Shown here one piece after another: positions 36,417 through 46,504 of a stretch of 64,000 bases of DNA (position 1 is its first letter; each line of letters starts with the position of its first letter). The notes under the pieces are model-generated. The model was not told the DNA's origin. It did not search any database and saw nothing but the letters and a program-made list of their open reading frames with translations. Source of the stretch: Flavobacterium cheongpyeongense (lineage in GTDB: Bacteria > Bacteroidota > Bacteroidia > Flavobacteriales > Flavobacteriaceae); the NCBI RefSeq assembly GCF_003202435.1, contig NZ_QJHK01000011.1, positions 62,001 to 126,000 on the forward strand. The letters run 5' to 3'. A program made the translations under genes and the position numbers.

Positions 36417-37919
36417 TTATTTCAAACCATCCTGTAAGGCTGTTAATGCCTGTAAATCAAAAACAGTATTATTGCTTCTGTCAAATAAAGACATCGTATT
36501 TACTCCCAAACCTCCTGCATCCCAATAAAAAGGAACTAAACCATTTGCTTTTGATTGTTTTACGACAAATGTGTAAAAATCTGCTCTTGATTTTAAATGC
36601 AATGCCAATGCATCACCGGTTAAATTCGAACGTCTGATTGCGCCAAATTCTCCTAAAATTACAGGAATTCCTTTGTCTACAAATTGTGTTTTCATTGATA
36701 GAAAAAGTTTGCTTAAATCAGCCTCCTCTCCCGAAGTTGCATTGTGTTCAGTATCGGTAGTTGAATGATTACCTGCACCCCAATAATAAAACATTTTACC
36801 CCAGCTAGCGTCTTCAGTCATCAAGGTAAATTGATAAGGATAAAAGTGAACCTCAACCATCATGCGGTTTGCGATATTATCTGTAGGAAGCGTAGTCATC
36901 AGTGTATTCGTTTTAGCGATATCTGTAGATGGTCCCTGTACGATTAAATTACGATATGCATTTTTACCACCTGTAGAACGAACAGCGTCAATAAAAGTTT
37001 GGTGATATGAAGTTAAAACTGCCATTTGAGCAGCATCATCTACATTTGGTTCGTTGGCACTCGCAAAAAGTAAATGCTCATCAAATCCGCGTAAATGTGT
37101 CGCTATTTGTTGCCAAAATGCTTTTTGTTTTGCATTATTTTGATCTTTTTTGGCTTCGGTAACATTATTTTCCAGCCATCCGCCATCCCAGTGAATGTTT
37201 ACGATTACATACATATCATTATCCACGCAGTACTGCACAACTTCTTTTACTCTGTCTAACCATTCGGTTTTGATTTTTGCAGTTGCAGAATTCTCTAAAT
37301 ACTGGTTCCATGAACATGGAATTCTAATTGCATTAAAACCATTTGCTTTGACCATATCAATCAATGCTTTTGTAATCTTTGGATTTCCCCAGGCTGTTTC
37401 ACCACCAGTTGCTTCCATTGTATTTCCAATATTCCAGCCCATTTTCATTTTTGCTGTCAATTGTGCTGCAGTACTGCTCATACCAGAAGCATCAGCGGCA
37501 ATAGGGTTTGTATTATAATCAGGAAAACCAGTAGATCCTGCAATTCCAACCTGAGAAACTGTGATTTGAACAGATTTAGCTTCATTTGAGCTTAAAGTTA
37601 TAATTGCTGTTCTGGATTGAGTAGTTGTATTTGCTAAAGCAGTTACTTTAACAACTGTTGTCCCCGAAGTTCCTGCTGCCTGACTAATTTTTACCCAACT
37701 TGCATCAGAGCTATTCATTAGCCAAGCTGTCACTCCTGTTGTAATGGTAACGTCAACATTACTTTCAACACTCTGAAAATCAATTTTATTTGTATTTACA
37801 GATAATTCTTTTATTGTTAGGTTTTGTGGTGTCTCTTTGTCTGCACTACAGGCAAAAAATCCTATAAAAGCGACACAAAGAGCCACATTAATCAGATAAA
37901 TTTCTATTTTTTTTTTCAT
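36417..37919 (-). CDS. BACON-domain GH5 (subfamily 4-like) endo-xyloglucanase lipoprotein
   Basis: 500 residues. Lipobox IGFFAC (Cys24) gives surface anchoring. Residues ~38-128 form a BACON domain (SSDASWVKISQAAGTSGTTV, ending VQITVSQVG), which acts as a spacer off the membrane. The GH5 barrel follows with GWNIGNTMEATGGETAWG, acid/base Glu in FASANEPNVD and nucleophile Glu in VILGEFGAIRR. BACON-GH5_4 is the architecture of the key surface endo-xyloglucanase in Bacteroides xyloglucan loci, and it is the strongest single clue to the substrate here. Confidence 0.94.
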   Translation of the reverse strand: MKKKIEIYLINVALCVAFIGFFACSADKETPQNLTIKELSVNTNKIDFQSVESNVDVTITTGVTAWLMNSSDASWVKISQAAGTSGTTVVKVTALANTTTQSRTAIITLSSNEAKSVQITVSQVGIAGSTGFPDYNTNPIAADASGMSSTAAQLTAKMKMGWNIGNTMEATGGETAWGNPKITKALIDMVKANGFNAIRIPCSWNQYLENSATAKIKTEWLDRVKEVVQYCVDNDMYVIVNIHWDGGWLENNVTEAKKDQNNAKQKAFWQQIATHLRGFDEHLLFASANEPNVDDAAQMAVLTSYHQTFIDAVRSTGGKNAYRNLIVQGPSTDIAKTNTLMTTLPTDNIANRMMVEVHFYPYQFTLMTEDASWGKMFYYWGAGNHSTTDTEHNATSGEEADLSKLFLSMKTQFVDKGIPVILGEFGAIRRSNLTGDALALHLKSRADFYTFVVKQSKANGLVPFYWDAGGLGVNTMSLFDRSNNTVFDLQALTALQDGLK

Positions 37920-38006
37920 TTTTATATAGTTTTAATTATTTATAATAACCTAGTGGTTTTCAGTTAGTCTCATTTTTTTAATTCATTATAAAGCGCAACA
38001 ACTTTA

Positions 38007-40235
38007 TTACTTAATTGTTACAACAATTTCTTTTTTGATGTCTCTTGAAGAATTTCCAAGTTTCAAAATATATTTTCCTGGCTCAACTGTCCATTTTTTT
38101 GAAGCTACGTCGTAATACGCCAACTCTTTAACCGGAACTTTAATTTTTATTGTATTTGAATATCCTGCTTTTACATCTGTTTTTTGGAACCCTTTTAATT
38201 CTTGTACAGCACGTGTAATTTTTGAGTCAGATTTAGATGTATACAATTGTACCACTTCTTTTCCGTCAACTTTTCCGGTGTTTTTAACGTCCACAGAAAC
38301 AGTAATTGTTTCCGTTACAGCATAGGAGGTTTTGTCTGTTTTTGCATTATCGAAAGCAAATGTGGTGTAGGACAATCCGAACCCAAAAGGGTATAATGGA
38401 GTGATATTTTTAGTATCAAACCAACGATATCCTACTAGAATTCCTTCAGCGTAATTTACTGCTTTGTCACCCGGAAAACTGTTTGTTGCATGCGCAGGAG
38501 AGTCCATAAGATTTTTGGGCATTGTCCATGGTAATTTTCCTGATGGATTTACTTTCCCCAACAGTACATCAGCCAAAGCATTTCCACCTTCAGAACCATT
38601 AAACCAGCTCCAGACTAAAGCCGAAGTTTTTTTGCTTACTTCATTAATATCAAAGGGAGCTCCGGCAATCATAACCACAATGGTTTTAGGATTAACGGCT
38701 AATACTTTTTTGATTAATTCTTCTTGTCCGAATGGTAAGTGTAAATCGCTTCGGTCTGAAGCTTCGGTTTCATAATCACGATTTGAACCTGCAAAAATGA
38801 TAGCCACATCAGAATTTTTAGCAGCTTCTACCGCTTCCTGTAATTTAGCTTCATCTAATTGATCTATTGTTACCGGACCACTAGATGTAATATTTCCTAA
38901 ATTTCCTTTATTTTTTTCTTCGTAACGTTCTAAGTATCCTTCAGCATAATTAATTTTAACTGATGAAGGCAGACGGTTTTGCAATCCCTCAAGAGGAGTA
39001 ACTTCTCTTTTGGTTTTTACACCTGCGCCAAATCCGCCCAGTGCATTTTTCTTGGTTGCATTGTTTCCAATTACGGCAACAGATTTAAGTCCGTCTAATT
39101 TTAAAGGCAGTGCATTGTTTTCGTTTTTAAGTAAAACTATTGCTTCAGCCGCAATTTTGTATGCATCCTGATAATGTGCCTCAGTGGCAATACTTCCTTT
39201 AGCACGATTTCCCCCATCTATCGCTTTTACCTGAAATAAGGTTCTTAAAATACGTTTTACATGCAGGTTAATTTCTGTTTCCGAAACTTCTCCGGACTTT
39301 ACTGCTGCAATTAATTTATCAGCAAGAAAAAATTCGTTGAATGGTTTTGGTGTTCCCATTTCAATATCTAAACCATTTTTTAAAGTTTTTGCGGTAGAAT
39401 GTACCGCAGCCCAATCTGAAACTACAACACCTTTGAATCCCCATTCATCGCGAAGGATTTTATTGAGCATATAATCATTCTCGCACAAATATTCTCCTCT
39501 GAATTTGTTGTAAGCCCCCATTATACTATAGGCTTTTCCTTCTTTTACAGAAGCTTCAAAAGCCGGAAGATAAATTTCACGAAGTGTTCGTTCATCGATT
39601 TGTACATCTACAAAATCACGGTTGGTTTCCTGATTATTAGCTGCATAGTGTTTGACACACGCCATAACATCTTTTTCCTGTAAACCTACGATTAAAGGCA
39701 CAGCAATTTTTTTATTTAAAAATGGATCTTCAGACATGTATTCATAAGTCCTTCCGCCAAGTGGTGTTCTTACAATATTAATGGCTGGAGAAAGCAGCAT
39801 GTCTTTATCCCTGGCACGCAATTCTTCACCTAAACTGGCTCCGAATTTGTGCGCCATCTCTACATTCCACGTTGCAGCCAAACCGCCTCCGGCCGGATAA
39901 TAGGTTGCAAAATCATTGGTTAACCCTGCCGGAGACCAATTATCACGGGAAATTTCTTCACGAACCCCTAACGGTCCATCAGCCATTTTGAGTTCAGGAA
40001 TAGCCAGACGTTTTACACCTCCGTTACTAAACATACTATTGCCGTGCAGCATTCCTATTTTTTCCTCGAGTGTCATTTGAGAAATTAACTTGTCAATTTT
40101 TGCATCAAAGCCTGTCCCTATTCCCTTACCAATATATGCTTTTTGAGCAGGGACTGAATTCTGTCCATAGTTTTTACCGGAAGTAAAAACCAGAAATATC
40201 ATGAATGCCGACAGTTGTAAAATTTTGTTTTTCAT
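38007..40235 (-). CDS. GH3 beta-glucosidase/xylosidase-family enzyme
   Basis: 742 residues with signal peptide (cleavage after ..KNYGQ). Typical three-domain GH3. The TIM barrel carries ELKMADGPLGVR, CVKHYAANNQET and the nucleophile Asp in KGVVVSDWAAVHST. The alpha/beta sandwich has an acid/base Glu candidate in NRDYETEASDR. A fibronectin III-like C-terminal domain follows (VDVKNTGKVDGKEVVQLY). In a xyloglucan pathway GH3 removes exposed backbone beta-glucose from the non-reducing end in the periplasm. Complete, 87 bases after the BACON-GH5 start. Confidence 0.93.
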   Translation of the reverse strand: MKNKILQLSAFMIFLVFTSGKNYGQNSVPAQKAYIGKGIGTGFDAKIDKLISQMTLEEKIGMLHGNSMFSNGGVKRLAIPELKMADGPLGVREEISRDNWSPAGLTNDFATYYPAGGGLAATWNVEMAHKFGASLGEELRARDKDMLLSPAINIVRTPLGGRTYEYMSEDPFLNKKIAVPLIVGLQEKDVMACVKHYAANNQETNRDFVDVQIDERTLREIYLPAFEASVKEGKAYSIMGAYNKFRGEYLCENDYMLNKILRDEWGFKGVVVSDWAAVHSTAKTLKNGLDIEMGTPKPFNEFFLADKLIAAVKSGEVSETEINLHVKRILRTLFQVKAIDGGNRAKGSIATEAHYQDAYKIAAEAIVLLKNENNALPLKLDGLKSVAVIGNNATKKNALGGFGAGVKTKREVTPLEGLQNRLPSSVKINYAEGYLERYEEKNKGNLGNITSSGPVTIDQLDEAKLQEAVEAAKNSDVAIIFAGSNRDYETEASDRSDLHLPFGQEELIKKVLAVNPKTIVVMIAGAPFDINEVSKKTSALVWSWFNGSEGGNALADVLLGKVNPSGKLPWTMPKNLMDSPAHATNSFPGDKAVNYAEGILVGYRWFDTKNITPLYPFGFGLSYTTFAFDNAKTDKTSYAVTETITVSVDVKNTGKVDGKEVVQLYTSKSDSKITRAVQELKGFQKTDVKAGYSNTIKIKVPVKELAYYDVASKKWTVEPGKYILKLGNSSRDIKKEIVVTIK

Positions 40236-40335
40236 AGATCATTTCATTATTAGATTTAAAATCTCATCCTCACTAAAATTTTAAAATCGTGGTGTTTAAA
40301 TTTATTTTATGTTTTGCTGTATGTTTATTTTAAAA

Positions 40336-41892
40336 TTATTGTTTTACAAAATTCATCATGAAGACATCATTCTCATTGATTTTAATTTCTTTACTAAAAG
40401 TTCCTTTGGAATCGATGTTTATTTTTTCTGAGGCAACAGGGCTGCCGTTATTTTTTTCTTTGATTGAATTTACCTGATCACGTGTCAGCTGATTTGGTTT
40501 ATTCATAGCCAAATAATCTGCATAAGCATCATTTGATTTATAGCCTACTTTGTAGATTTCCAGAATGTATTTCCCTTTTTGCAGTCCTTCAATTTCAATT
40601 TTTACTTTTCCTTTTTCTTTTGAAGGCAAATCTTTGACGTAATAAGTCTGATTCCAGACTTTGTCACCCGGATGTGTATTGGTAAAATCCCAAAATAAAA
40701 GCTGAAATTCTCCTTTTGCATTTTTAGCTGCCCATGAAGCTTTATCCGTATTTTGAAGTTCTGTTTCTCCTAATTTGTTTAATAATAAATAAGAGAAGTA
40801 GGCCGGTTTTTTAATCCCCTGTGTATTTAGCAAACCAAAACCTCCGTGAAAAGGCGTAAATCTAGGGCCTGCTTCTTCAAAAATATCCGTAAAAACCCAG
40901 TACGACATTGAGTTCGCCGCATTGCCAACCTGTTTTAATTTCTGTAAAATATACGCTGCCGAATGGTAGCTGTCGTGAATAGGGTCTGACGGTGTATAAG
41001 ATGAACTCCATTCTGTGTAATGTAATTCCAGATTTGGTTTAACCGAATTGGTGATCTGCTTACGCGAATTGATGACATCCCCGCTAATGCTGTTTACGTC
41101 TGGACTCAAAACAGTTCCGGAGGTTCCAAATTCGTCCAGATAACCCTGATTTACTCCATAAGTATGTGTCGAAATAAAATCCAGCGGAACATTATTTTTA
41201 GCCGCAAATCCAATTGTCTCCGGAACCCACCCAGCACCGGCTGTTGCCGGACCGCCTACTTTATAATCTTTATTTACAGCTTTGATACCCCTGGCTGCAT
41301 AATCATATAATTTAAAATATTCCGCCTGTGTACCTGTCCAGAAACCGGGCGTTAGATTCGGTTCGTTCCAGACTTCAAAATACCATGTTTTGACTTCTTC
41401 TACTCCGTATCTTTCTGTAAAATGCGCTGTTAGATTCCGAATCAAATCTTCCCATTTTTTATAATCTTTTGGAGGTGTCACATTTCCTTTCCACCAGAAA
41501 ATCGTTTCACTTCCGCTTGCCAGTGCATTGGGCATAAAACCTAATTCTACAAATGGTTTCATTTTCAGACTCACAATAAAATCAAACAAAACATCCACGT
41601 ATTGGTAATTGTATTCCGGATTTCCTTTAGAATCTTCTCTGTAAACCGCCATATCATCAGTCAGTAAACCATGCATTCTGATGTATTTAAAATCACATTC
41701 TTTTTTTACCATTGCCAATTGCTGCTGCCAATCTGCACGTAAACCTTCATTTGCTCTTCCGGCACCAATGCATTCTTTGAACATGGTGTTTAATTTTCCG
41801 GAAGATTTATTGAAATCTACTTTTATGGTTCGGTCTTGTCCAAACAAATGGATTGAACTAATTAAAACTATTATTATTAAAAGTTTTTTCAT
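40336..41892 (-). CDS. GH39 beta-xylosidase-like glycosidase
   Basis: 518 residues with signal peptide (MKKLLIIIVLISSIHLFGQ). The barrel shows the acid/base Glu in YFEVWNEPNLTPGFW and the nucleophile Glu in LHYTEWSSSYTPSDP, with KYIRMHGLLTDDMAVY at the N-terminus; this is the GH39 pattern. A C-terminal beta domain follows (VKDLPSKEKGKVKIEIEG). GH39 members act as beta-xylosidases or on alpha-L-iduronides and some other sugars. In this locus beta-xyloside cleavage is the obvious guess, although common xyloglucan xylose is alpha-linked. It is therefore an unusual member. Confidence 0.88.
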   Translation of the reverse strand: MKKLLIIIVLISSIHLFGQDRTIKVDFNKSSGKLNTMFKECIGAGRANEGLRADWQQQLAMVKKECDFKYIRMHGLLTDDMAVYREDSKGNPEYNYQYVDVLFDFIVSLKMKPFVELGFMPNALASGSETIFWWKGNVTPPKDYKKWEDLIRNLTAHFTERYGVEEVKTWYFEVWNEPNLTPGFWTGTQAEYFKLYDYAARGIKAVNKDYKVGGPATAGAGWVPETIGFAAKNNVPLDFISTHTYGVNQGYLDEFGTSGTVLSPDVNSISGDVINSRKQITNSVKPNLELHYTEWSSSYTPSDPIHDSYHSAAYILQKLKQVGNAANSMSYWVFTDIFEEAGPRFTPFHGGFGLLNTQGIKKPAYFSYLLLNKLGETELQNTDKASWAAKNAKGEFQLLFWDFTNTHPGDKVWNQTYYVKDLPSKEKGKVKIEIEGLQKGKYILEIYKVGYKSNDAYADYLAMNKPNQLTRDQVNSIKEKNNGSPVASEKINIDSKGTFSKEIKINENDVFMMNFVKQ

Positions 41893-41912
41893 CTTGAAAT
41901 GGTTTTAATTCT

Positions 41913-41981
41913 AAATGTTAGACGCACTGCTGTGCGTCTCTACCGTATCTATACAGGTTTGACTTTTTACATCTAACATTT
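41913..41981. repeat. Nested inverted-repeat element between GH97 and GH39
   Basis: Outer arms AAATGTTAGA / TCTAACATTT enclose the perfect hairpin GACGCAC-TGCT-GTGCGTC. The inner hairpin is one I recall as a multi-copy flavobacterial intergenic motif. No coding capacity. Confidence 0.7.
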
Positions 41982-41995
41982 AACTTCTAACTCAA

Positions 41996-44002
41996 TTACA
42001 ATTTCTTAAATCTCACCACACCTCCTCCAGCTCCTCCTAAATTTAATTTCAGCGAGTCTGTAGATTTTACTGTTTTCTTCGAAATTGCTACTGCTTCCGG
42101 ATTGTGTTTTTGATCTGTTCCTTCAGCATCAGCATAAATCTGTGCTTCGTAAGTTGCATTTGGATCTAAAAATGATAATGAAACATTTACGTTTCTTGGA
42201 TTTTCATTTGTTAAAGTTCCTAAATACCAGTCGGCACTGTTTCTGTCTTTTCTTGCCGTTGTGATGTATTCACCAATTTTACCTTCTATGATTTTGGTAT
42301 CTTCCCAATCTGTCGGAACGTCTTTTAGGAATTGTAAAGCTGGTTTTCCTTCGTAATTTTCAGGAAGATCGGCTAGCATTTGAATAGGAGAATAAAGTAC
42401 TACATACAATGCCAATTGCTGCCCCACCGTTCCCTGAATTCTTTTTCCCGGGTATCCTTGTTTTACCTCAACATCGAAAATTCCAGGTGTAAAATCCATT
42501 GGTCCGGAAAGTAATCTTGTAAACGGAATAATGCTTAAGTGATTTGGCGGATTTCCTTCACTCCAGGCATTGTATTCCTGACCTCTTGCCGCTTCTCTTG
42601 AAACCATGTTTGGAAAAGTTCTGCGTTCTCCTGTATCTTTAATTGATTCGTGGTATAAAACTGCTAGATCATATTGTGCTGCTTTTTCTAAAATATATCT
42701 GAAATAGTTCACTCCAAATTGTCCGAAGTGCATTTGTTTCATGTTTAATTTAGAACCTACGTGACCAATTTTCACCGTATGGATTCCCAATTTTTTGTAC
42801 AAAGCAAAACCTTCGTCGACTTCTTTTAAGTAGTTAATTAAGTTCGAACCCGTTTCGTGATATCCGATTAATTCGATGTTCTTTTTCTTTCCGTATTCAA
42901 CTACTTTTTCAAGGTCGAAATTGTCGGCATTTTTCGTGAAGCTAAACATGTGCATACGGTTTTCATACCAGCCCGGTGTCCAACCTTTATTCCATCCTTC
43001 GATTAGTAAATGATTAAAACCTTCTTTGGCAGTAAAATCAATATATTCTTCAGCGTGTTTGGTAGTTGCGCCTTGTTTATCGCTTTCCCAGAACGTATAT
43101 TTTCCGATGTGCATTCCCCACCAGATTCCTAAATATTTATACGGCTTGAAATAGCTGTTTGTATTTTTTAATTTGTTTGGTTCATTCAGATTTAAAACCA
43201 AATAAGAAGTAATTAATTCTCCCGGATTTTCTCCAATCTGGATCGTTCTCCAGGATGAAGTAAAAGTATCTTTTACACGAACTTTTACGCCATCAGGCCA
43301 AGGCACTAAATCTGATTTTAGTTCTGTTCCTTTATTATTTACCAAAGTCATACTGGCAAAATCGATCAGGTTTGCTTCATGAAAACTTAAGGACAATCCG
43401 CTTTTACTTTCGATTGTAAGCGGTGTCAGAACCGTATCTAATTTACTGACCGGTGCCGCTTCAAACAAATATTCGTCACGGTTTTCTCTGTTTGCAGGAA
43501 TCCACCAGGCTTTTCCATCTTCTTTTAAGTTGAAAGTCGTTTTTTCATCCGTAATGAAAATACTGTCTTTTACATTTTGTTTTGGATAAACATATCTAAA
43601 AGCAACCCCGTCATCAAAAGCACGAAACTGAATTTGCAACTTTCTTTTGTTTCCTGTTTTTTGCTGTAAATCAACAATTAACTGATTGTAGTGATTTCTG
43701 ATGTTTTTCTTTTCTCCCCAAACCTGTTCCCACGTTTCATCGAAAGTGGAAGTTTTAGCTCCTTTGATTTCAAAATTCGTGCTTAGATCTTCATTCCCTT
43801 TCAATAAAAAACCCATATCAGACGGCGTAATCACTTCTGTTTTTCCGTGAGAAACGGTATACTTTGGAGCATTTTTTACCAGTTCAAATTTGATTTTATT
43901 TTGTCCGTTTGGCGAAGCAAGTTCGTAGGCATTTTTATTTTTCTGGCTGTATCCAAAGGTAATTGAGAACAGTACAGCAGGAAGTACAAAGTAATTTTTC
44001 AT
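41996..44002 (-). CDS. GH97 alpha-glycosidase (inverting, SusB-like by motif)
   Basis: 668 residues with signal peptide. An N-terminal beta-super-sandwich (SPNGQNKIKFELVKNAPKYT) is followed by a catalytic barrel with IWWGMHIGKYTFWE, LIEGWNKGWTPGWYENR, IGYHETGSNLINYLK, VKIGHVGSK and YHESIKDTGERRTFPN. The two His-Glu pairs and the absence of an Asp nucleophile where retaining members have one place it, by my recollection of the family, with inverting alpha-glucosidases such as SusB. Its target in a xyloglucan locus is unclear; alpha-galactose removal would need a retaining member. Periplasmic. Confidence 0.9.
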   Translation of the reverse strand: MKNYFVLPAVLFSITFGYSQKNKNAYELASPNGQNKIKFELVKNAPKYTVSHGKTEVITPSDMGFLLKGNEDLSTNFEIKGAKTSTFDETWEQVWGEKKNIRNHYNQLIVDLQQKTGNKRKLQIQFRAFDDGVAFRYVYPKQNVKDSIFITDEKTTFNLKEDGKAWWIPANRENRDEYLFEAAPVSKLDTVLTPLTIESKSGLSLSFHEANLIDFASMTLVNNKGTELKSDLVPWPDGVKVRVKDTFTSSWRTIQIGENPGELITSYLVLNLNEPNKLKNTNSYFKPYKYLGIWWGMHIGKYTFWESDKQGATTKHAEEYIDFTAKEGFNHLLIEGWNKGWTPGWYENRMHMFSFTKNADNFDLEKVVEYGKKKNIELIGYHETGSNLINYLKEVDEGFALYKKLGIHTVKIGHVGSKLNMKQMHFGQFGVNYFRYILEKAAQYDLAVLYHESIKDTGERRTFPNMVSREAARGQEYNAWSEGNPPNHLSIIPFTRLLSGPMDFTPGIFDVEVKQGYPGKRIQGTVGQQLALYVVLYSPIQMLADLPENYEGKPALQFLKDVPTDWEDTKIIEGKIGEYITTARKDRNSADWYLGTLTNENPRNVNVSLSFLDPNATYEAQIYADAEGTDQKHNPEAVAISKKTVKSTDSLKLNLGGAGGGVVRFKKL

Positions 44003-44079
44003 GGTATTTCATTTATTCTTTATAAATAAATCGGATGACACAGATTTCACCCGATTTATAAAACTAACTCTAACAAAAC

Positions 44080-46479
44080 CTATTTTAGCCACTCGGTTTT
44101 AAAAGTGGTTTTTCCGTTTAAGGTATTTGGTGTTACATCCAAAGTATTTCCTTTTTTAGTAACTGTAATTTCCTGAACAGTATCTCCATCCGGTAAAAAT
44201 ATTTTGGCTTTCGCCGAAGTGGTTTTGTCACTTGCAAATACTTTTAGGGTTAATTTGCTCCAGTCCATATCTTTGGTAGATTGTGCCAATGCAATATGTG
44301 GGATAGCAGAACCATCTCTGACCAAAACTACAATTGGTACTTCGCCGGCTTTAATTTTATGCCATCCTCCCTCGTATACTTTTTTAGTCTGATAATCAAT
44401 CCATGTCCCTGCCGGAAGGTAAACGTCTCTCTCTTCAACTTCTTCAAAAAGCGGTGCAACCAGCATACTGGATCCAAATAAATATTCATTATCGACTAAC
44501 CATGCTCCCGGATCATTTGGATATTCTACAAACAAAGCGCGCATCATTGGCAATCCTTTTTGAGAACTTTCTTTTGCCTGAGCGTAGATGTATGGCATTA
44601 ATTCGTAACGCATATTATCTGCTTTTCTAAATCCTTCAAGGAAATCTTTGCTGTACAACCAAGGTTCGCGGGGTGGTTCTCCGTGGCTTCTTACGTGTGA
44701 AGTAAACATTCCGAAGGGTGCCCATCTTCTGTATAAATTTTCAGGAGATTTTGTAGCAAAGCCACCCACATCATGACTCCAGAAACTAAAACCGGAAAGT
44801 CCTAATGAAAGTCCTCCACGTAATTCAGCTGACATGGCTCCGTTAGTCGTTTCGGCATCACCGCCCCAATGTAACGGATAGCGCTGTGATCCTGCCCATG
44901 TACTTCTTGCCCAGATTAAAGTATATCCTTTTTCTTTTTGGGTAATTTCGGCAACAGCCTTATTATATCTTAATGGATATAAATTGTGTTCATAAAATCC
45001 TGTTCTTCCTGAATGGTAAATTCCGTCCGGCGGAGCAGCTTCTCCAAAATCTACTTTAAAAACTGAAACGCCTTCATCAAATAATTTTTTCAATTTTCCC
45101 TGGTACCACGAAATCGTTTCAGGATTTGAGAAATCTAAAACAGCATCTTCATAAGGCAGATTTCCTTTTCTGTCCCTTACTGCCAGATTTTTGTCCATGA
45201 TTTCATTGAACAATGTATTTTTTGGAGTGAAATAAGGCAATTGCCAAAGACATACATGAAAACCATCGTCTTTTAAATCAGACATCATTTTGGTTGCATC
45301 CGGAAAACGGGATTTTGCAAACTCGTAATTGTTTCTCCAGTCTACATCAAACCAGCCGGTATCAAAGTGAATAACATCGGTTGGAATTTTATATTTACGA
45401 AGATCTTTTGCTACTTCTCGGCCTTCTTTTTCTGAGAAATAAGTAATCCTGCTCATCCAGAAACCAAATGACCAAAGTGGAGGCATGGCTGCTTTTCCAG
45501 TCAAATCAGTGTATTGGTCTAAGATATCTTTTGGTTCGCCGATGAAGAAAAACAAATCGGCTTCATCATCGCCAATGTACATTTCGTTGGCACTTCCAAA
45601 GTATTTTCCAAAATCAACTGTAATGGGTGTTGAATGATGCATGAAAACTCCGTAACCGCGGCTGCTCATATAAAAAGGAACCGGTTTGTACATCGTTTCA
45701 TTTTGGATTCCATTCGCATCATCTGTCCATAAAACTACTTTTTGACCGCGTTTGTTGAACTGCGTGAAAGATTCTCCACAACCAAATATTTTTTCATCAG
45801 GTTCTAAACTGAACGCTGCGCCCATACTTCTGGAATAATCGCTGTTTCTGCGAACATAAGAAAACGGAAGTGTTGGTGTGTACGTATTTTTAAAGTCGGT
45901 ATCGTGAAGCGTACTAGTGAGCAATTTTCCTTTTTCATCGTAAATTTTTACATGCCATGGTTTTGTCAAAATTTCAACAACTCCGTGTCTGCTGGTGTAT
46001 TTATGACCTCCTTCAATTTTAGAATATTTCCATAACTCCGGGTGATTTGGCGCAACTCCGTTAATCAGCATCAGAGATTCTTTTTGTGGGTTAAATTGCG
46101 GCCCTGAAGTAGTTTTGATACGGATGGTTCTGTCTGATACAAACTGAATTTCGAACGGCAACACTGGAGAAACCTCATATTCTGTTGTCGGGAATTCATT
46201 TGGTTTTTCCGCATCAGGTTTCATCATCATGTTGTTAAAAGCCTGACGCGTTTTGTAATTGTATCTCAAATATTTTATAGTTCCTTTTCCTGTTACAGGA
46301 TCAAAAGAAGCCAATTCATCAGCGAAATAAAAAGTGTTCAGATAATTCTGAAAATCTTTGCTGATATCTATTGGTGCATTCAGCACATCTGCGTTCTGAA
46401 TTTGAGCTGATGCTTTTGGCGTCAGAACAAATCCAAGCATAAAAGCCGAAAACAATGCGGTTAGTTGTGAGTTTTTCAT
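44080..46479 (-). CDS. GH31 alpha-xylosidase
   Basis: 799 residues with a signal-like N-terminus (..KASAQ). The YicI-like pattern is clear: PLWSFGFWMSRITYFSEKEG, VIHFDTGWFDVDW, nucleophile Asp in VFKVDFGEAAP, acid/base Asp in HWGGDAETTNG, then GFSFWSHDVGGF. Alpha-xylosidases of this type release the alpha-1,6-linked xylose from the non-reducing end of xyloglucan oligosaccharides, an activity almost specific to this polymer. It follows the large GH2 gene across a repeat. The C-terminal beta domains are complete. Confidence 0.94.
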   Translation of the reverse strand: MKNSQLTALFSAFMLGFVLTPKASAQIQNADVLNAPIDISKDFQNYLNTFYFADELASFDPVTGKGTIKYLRYNYKTRQAFNNMMMKPDAEKPNEFPTTEYEVSPVLPFEIQFVSDRTIRIKTTSGPQFNPQKESLMLINGVAPNHPELWKYSKIEGGHKYTSRHGVVEILTKPWHVKIYDEKGKLLTSTLHDTDFKNTYTPTLPFSYVRRNSDYSRSMGAAFSLEPDEKIFGCGESFTQFNKRGQKVVLWTDDANGIQNETMYKPVPFYMSSRGYGVFMHHSTPITVDFGKYFGSANEMYIGDDEADLFFFIGEPKDILDQYTDLTGKAAMPPLWSFGFWMSRITYFSEKEGREVAKDLRKYKIPTDVIHFDTGWFDVDWRNNYEFAKSRFPDATKMMSDLKDDGFHVCLWQLPYFTPKNTLFNEIMDKNLAVRDRKGNLPYEDAVLDFSNPETISWYQGKLKKLFDEGVSVFKVDFGEAAPPDGIYHSGRTGFYEHNLYPLRYNKAVAEITQKEKGYTLIWARSTWAGSQRYPLHWGGDAETTNGAMSAELRGGLSLGLSGFSFWSHDVGGFATKSPENLYRRWAPFGMFTSHVRSHGEPPREPWLYSKDFLEGFRKADNMRYELMPYIYAQAKESSQKGLPMMRALFVEYPNDPGAWLVDNEYLFGSSMLVAPLFEEVEERDVYLPAGTWIDYQTKKVYEGGWHKIKAGEVPIVVLVRDGSAIPHIALAQSTKDMDWSKLTLKVFASDKTTSAKAKIFLPDGDTVQEITVTKKGNTLDVTPNTLNGKTTFKTEWLK

Positions 46480-46504
46480 TGGTTAATAATTCTAGATGTT
46501 AGTT

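Noticed and set aside
36322..36528. 68-codon plus-strand ORF in the GH5 gap
   Set aside because: It runs into the antisense of the BACON-GH5 gene and has no family features.
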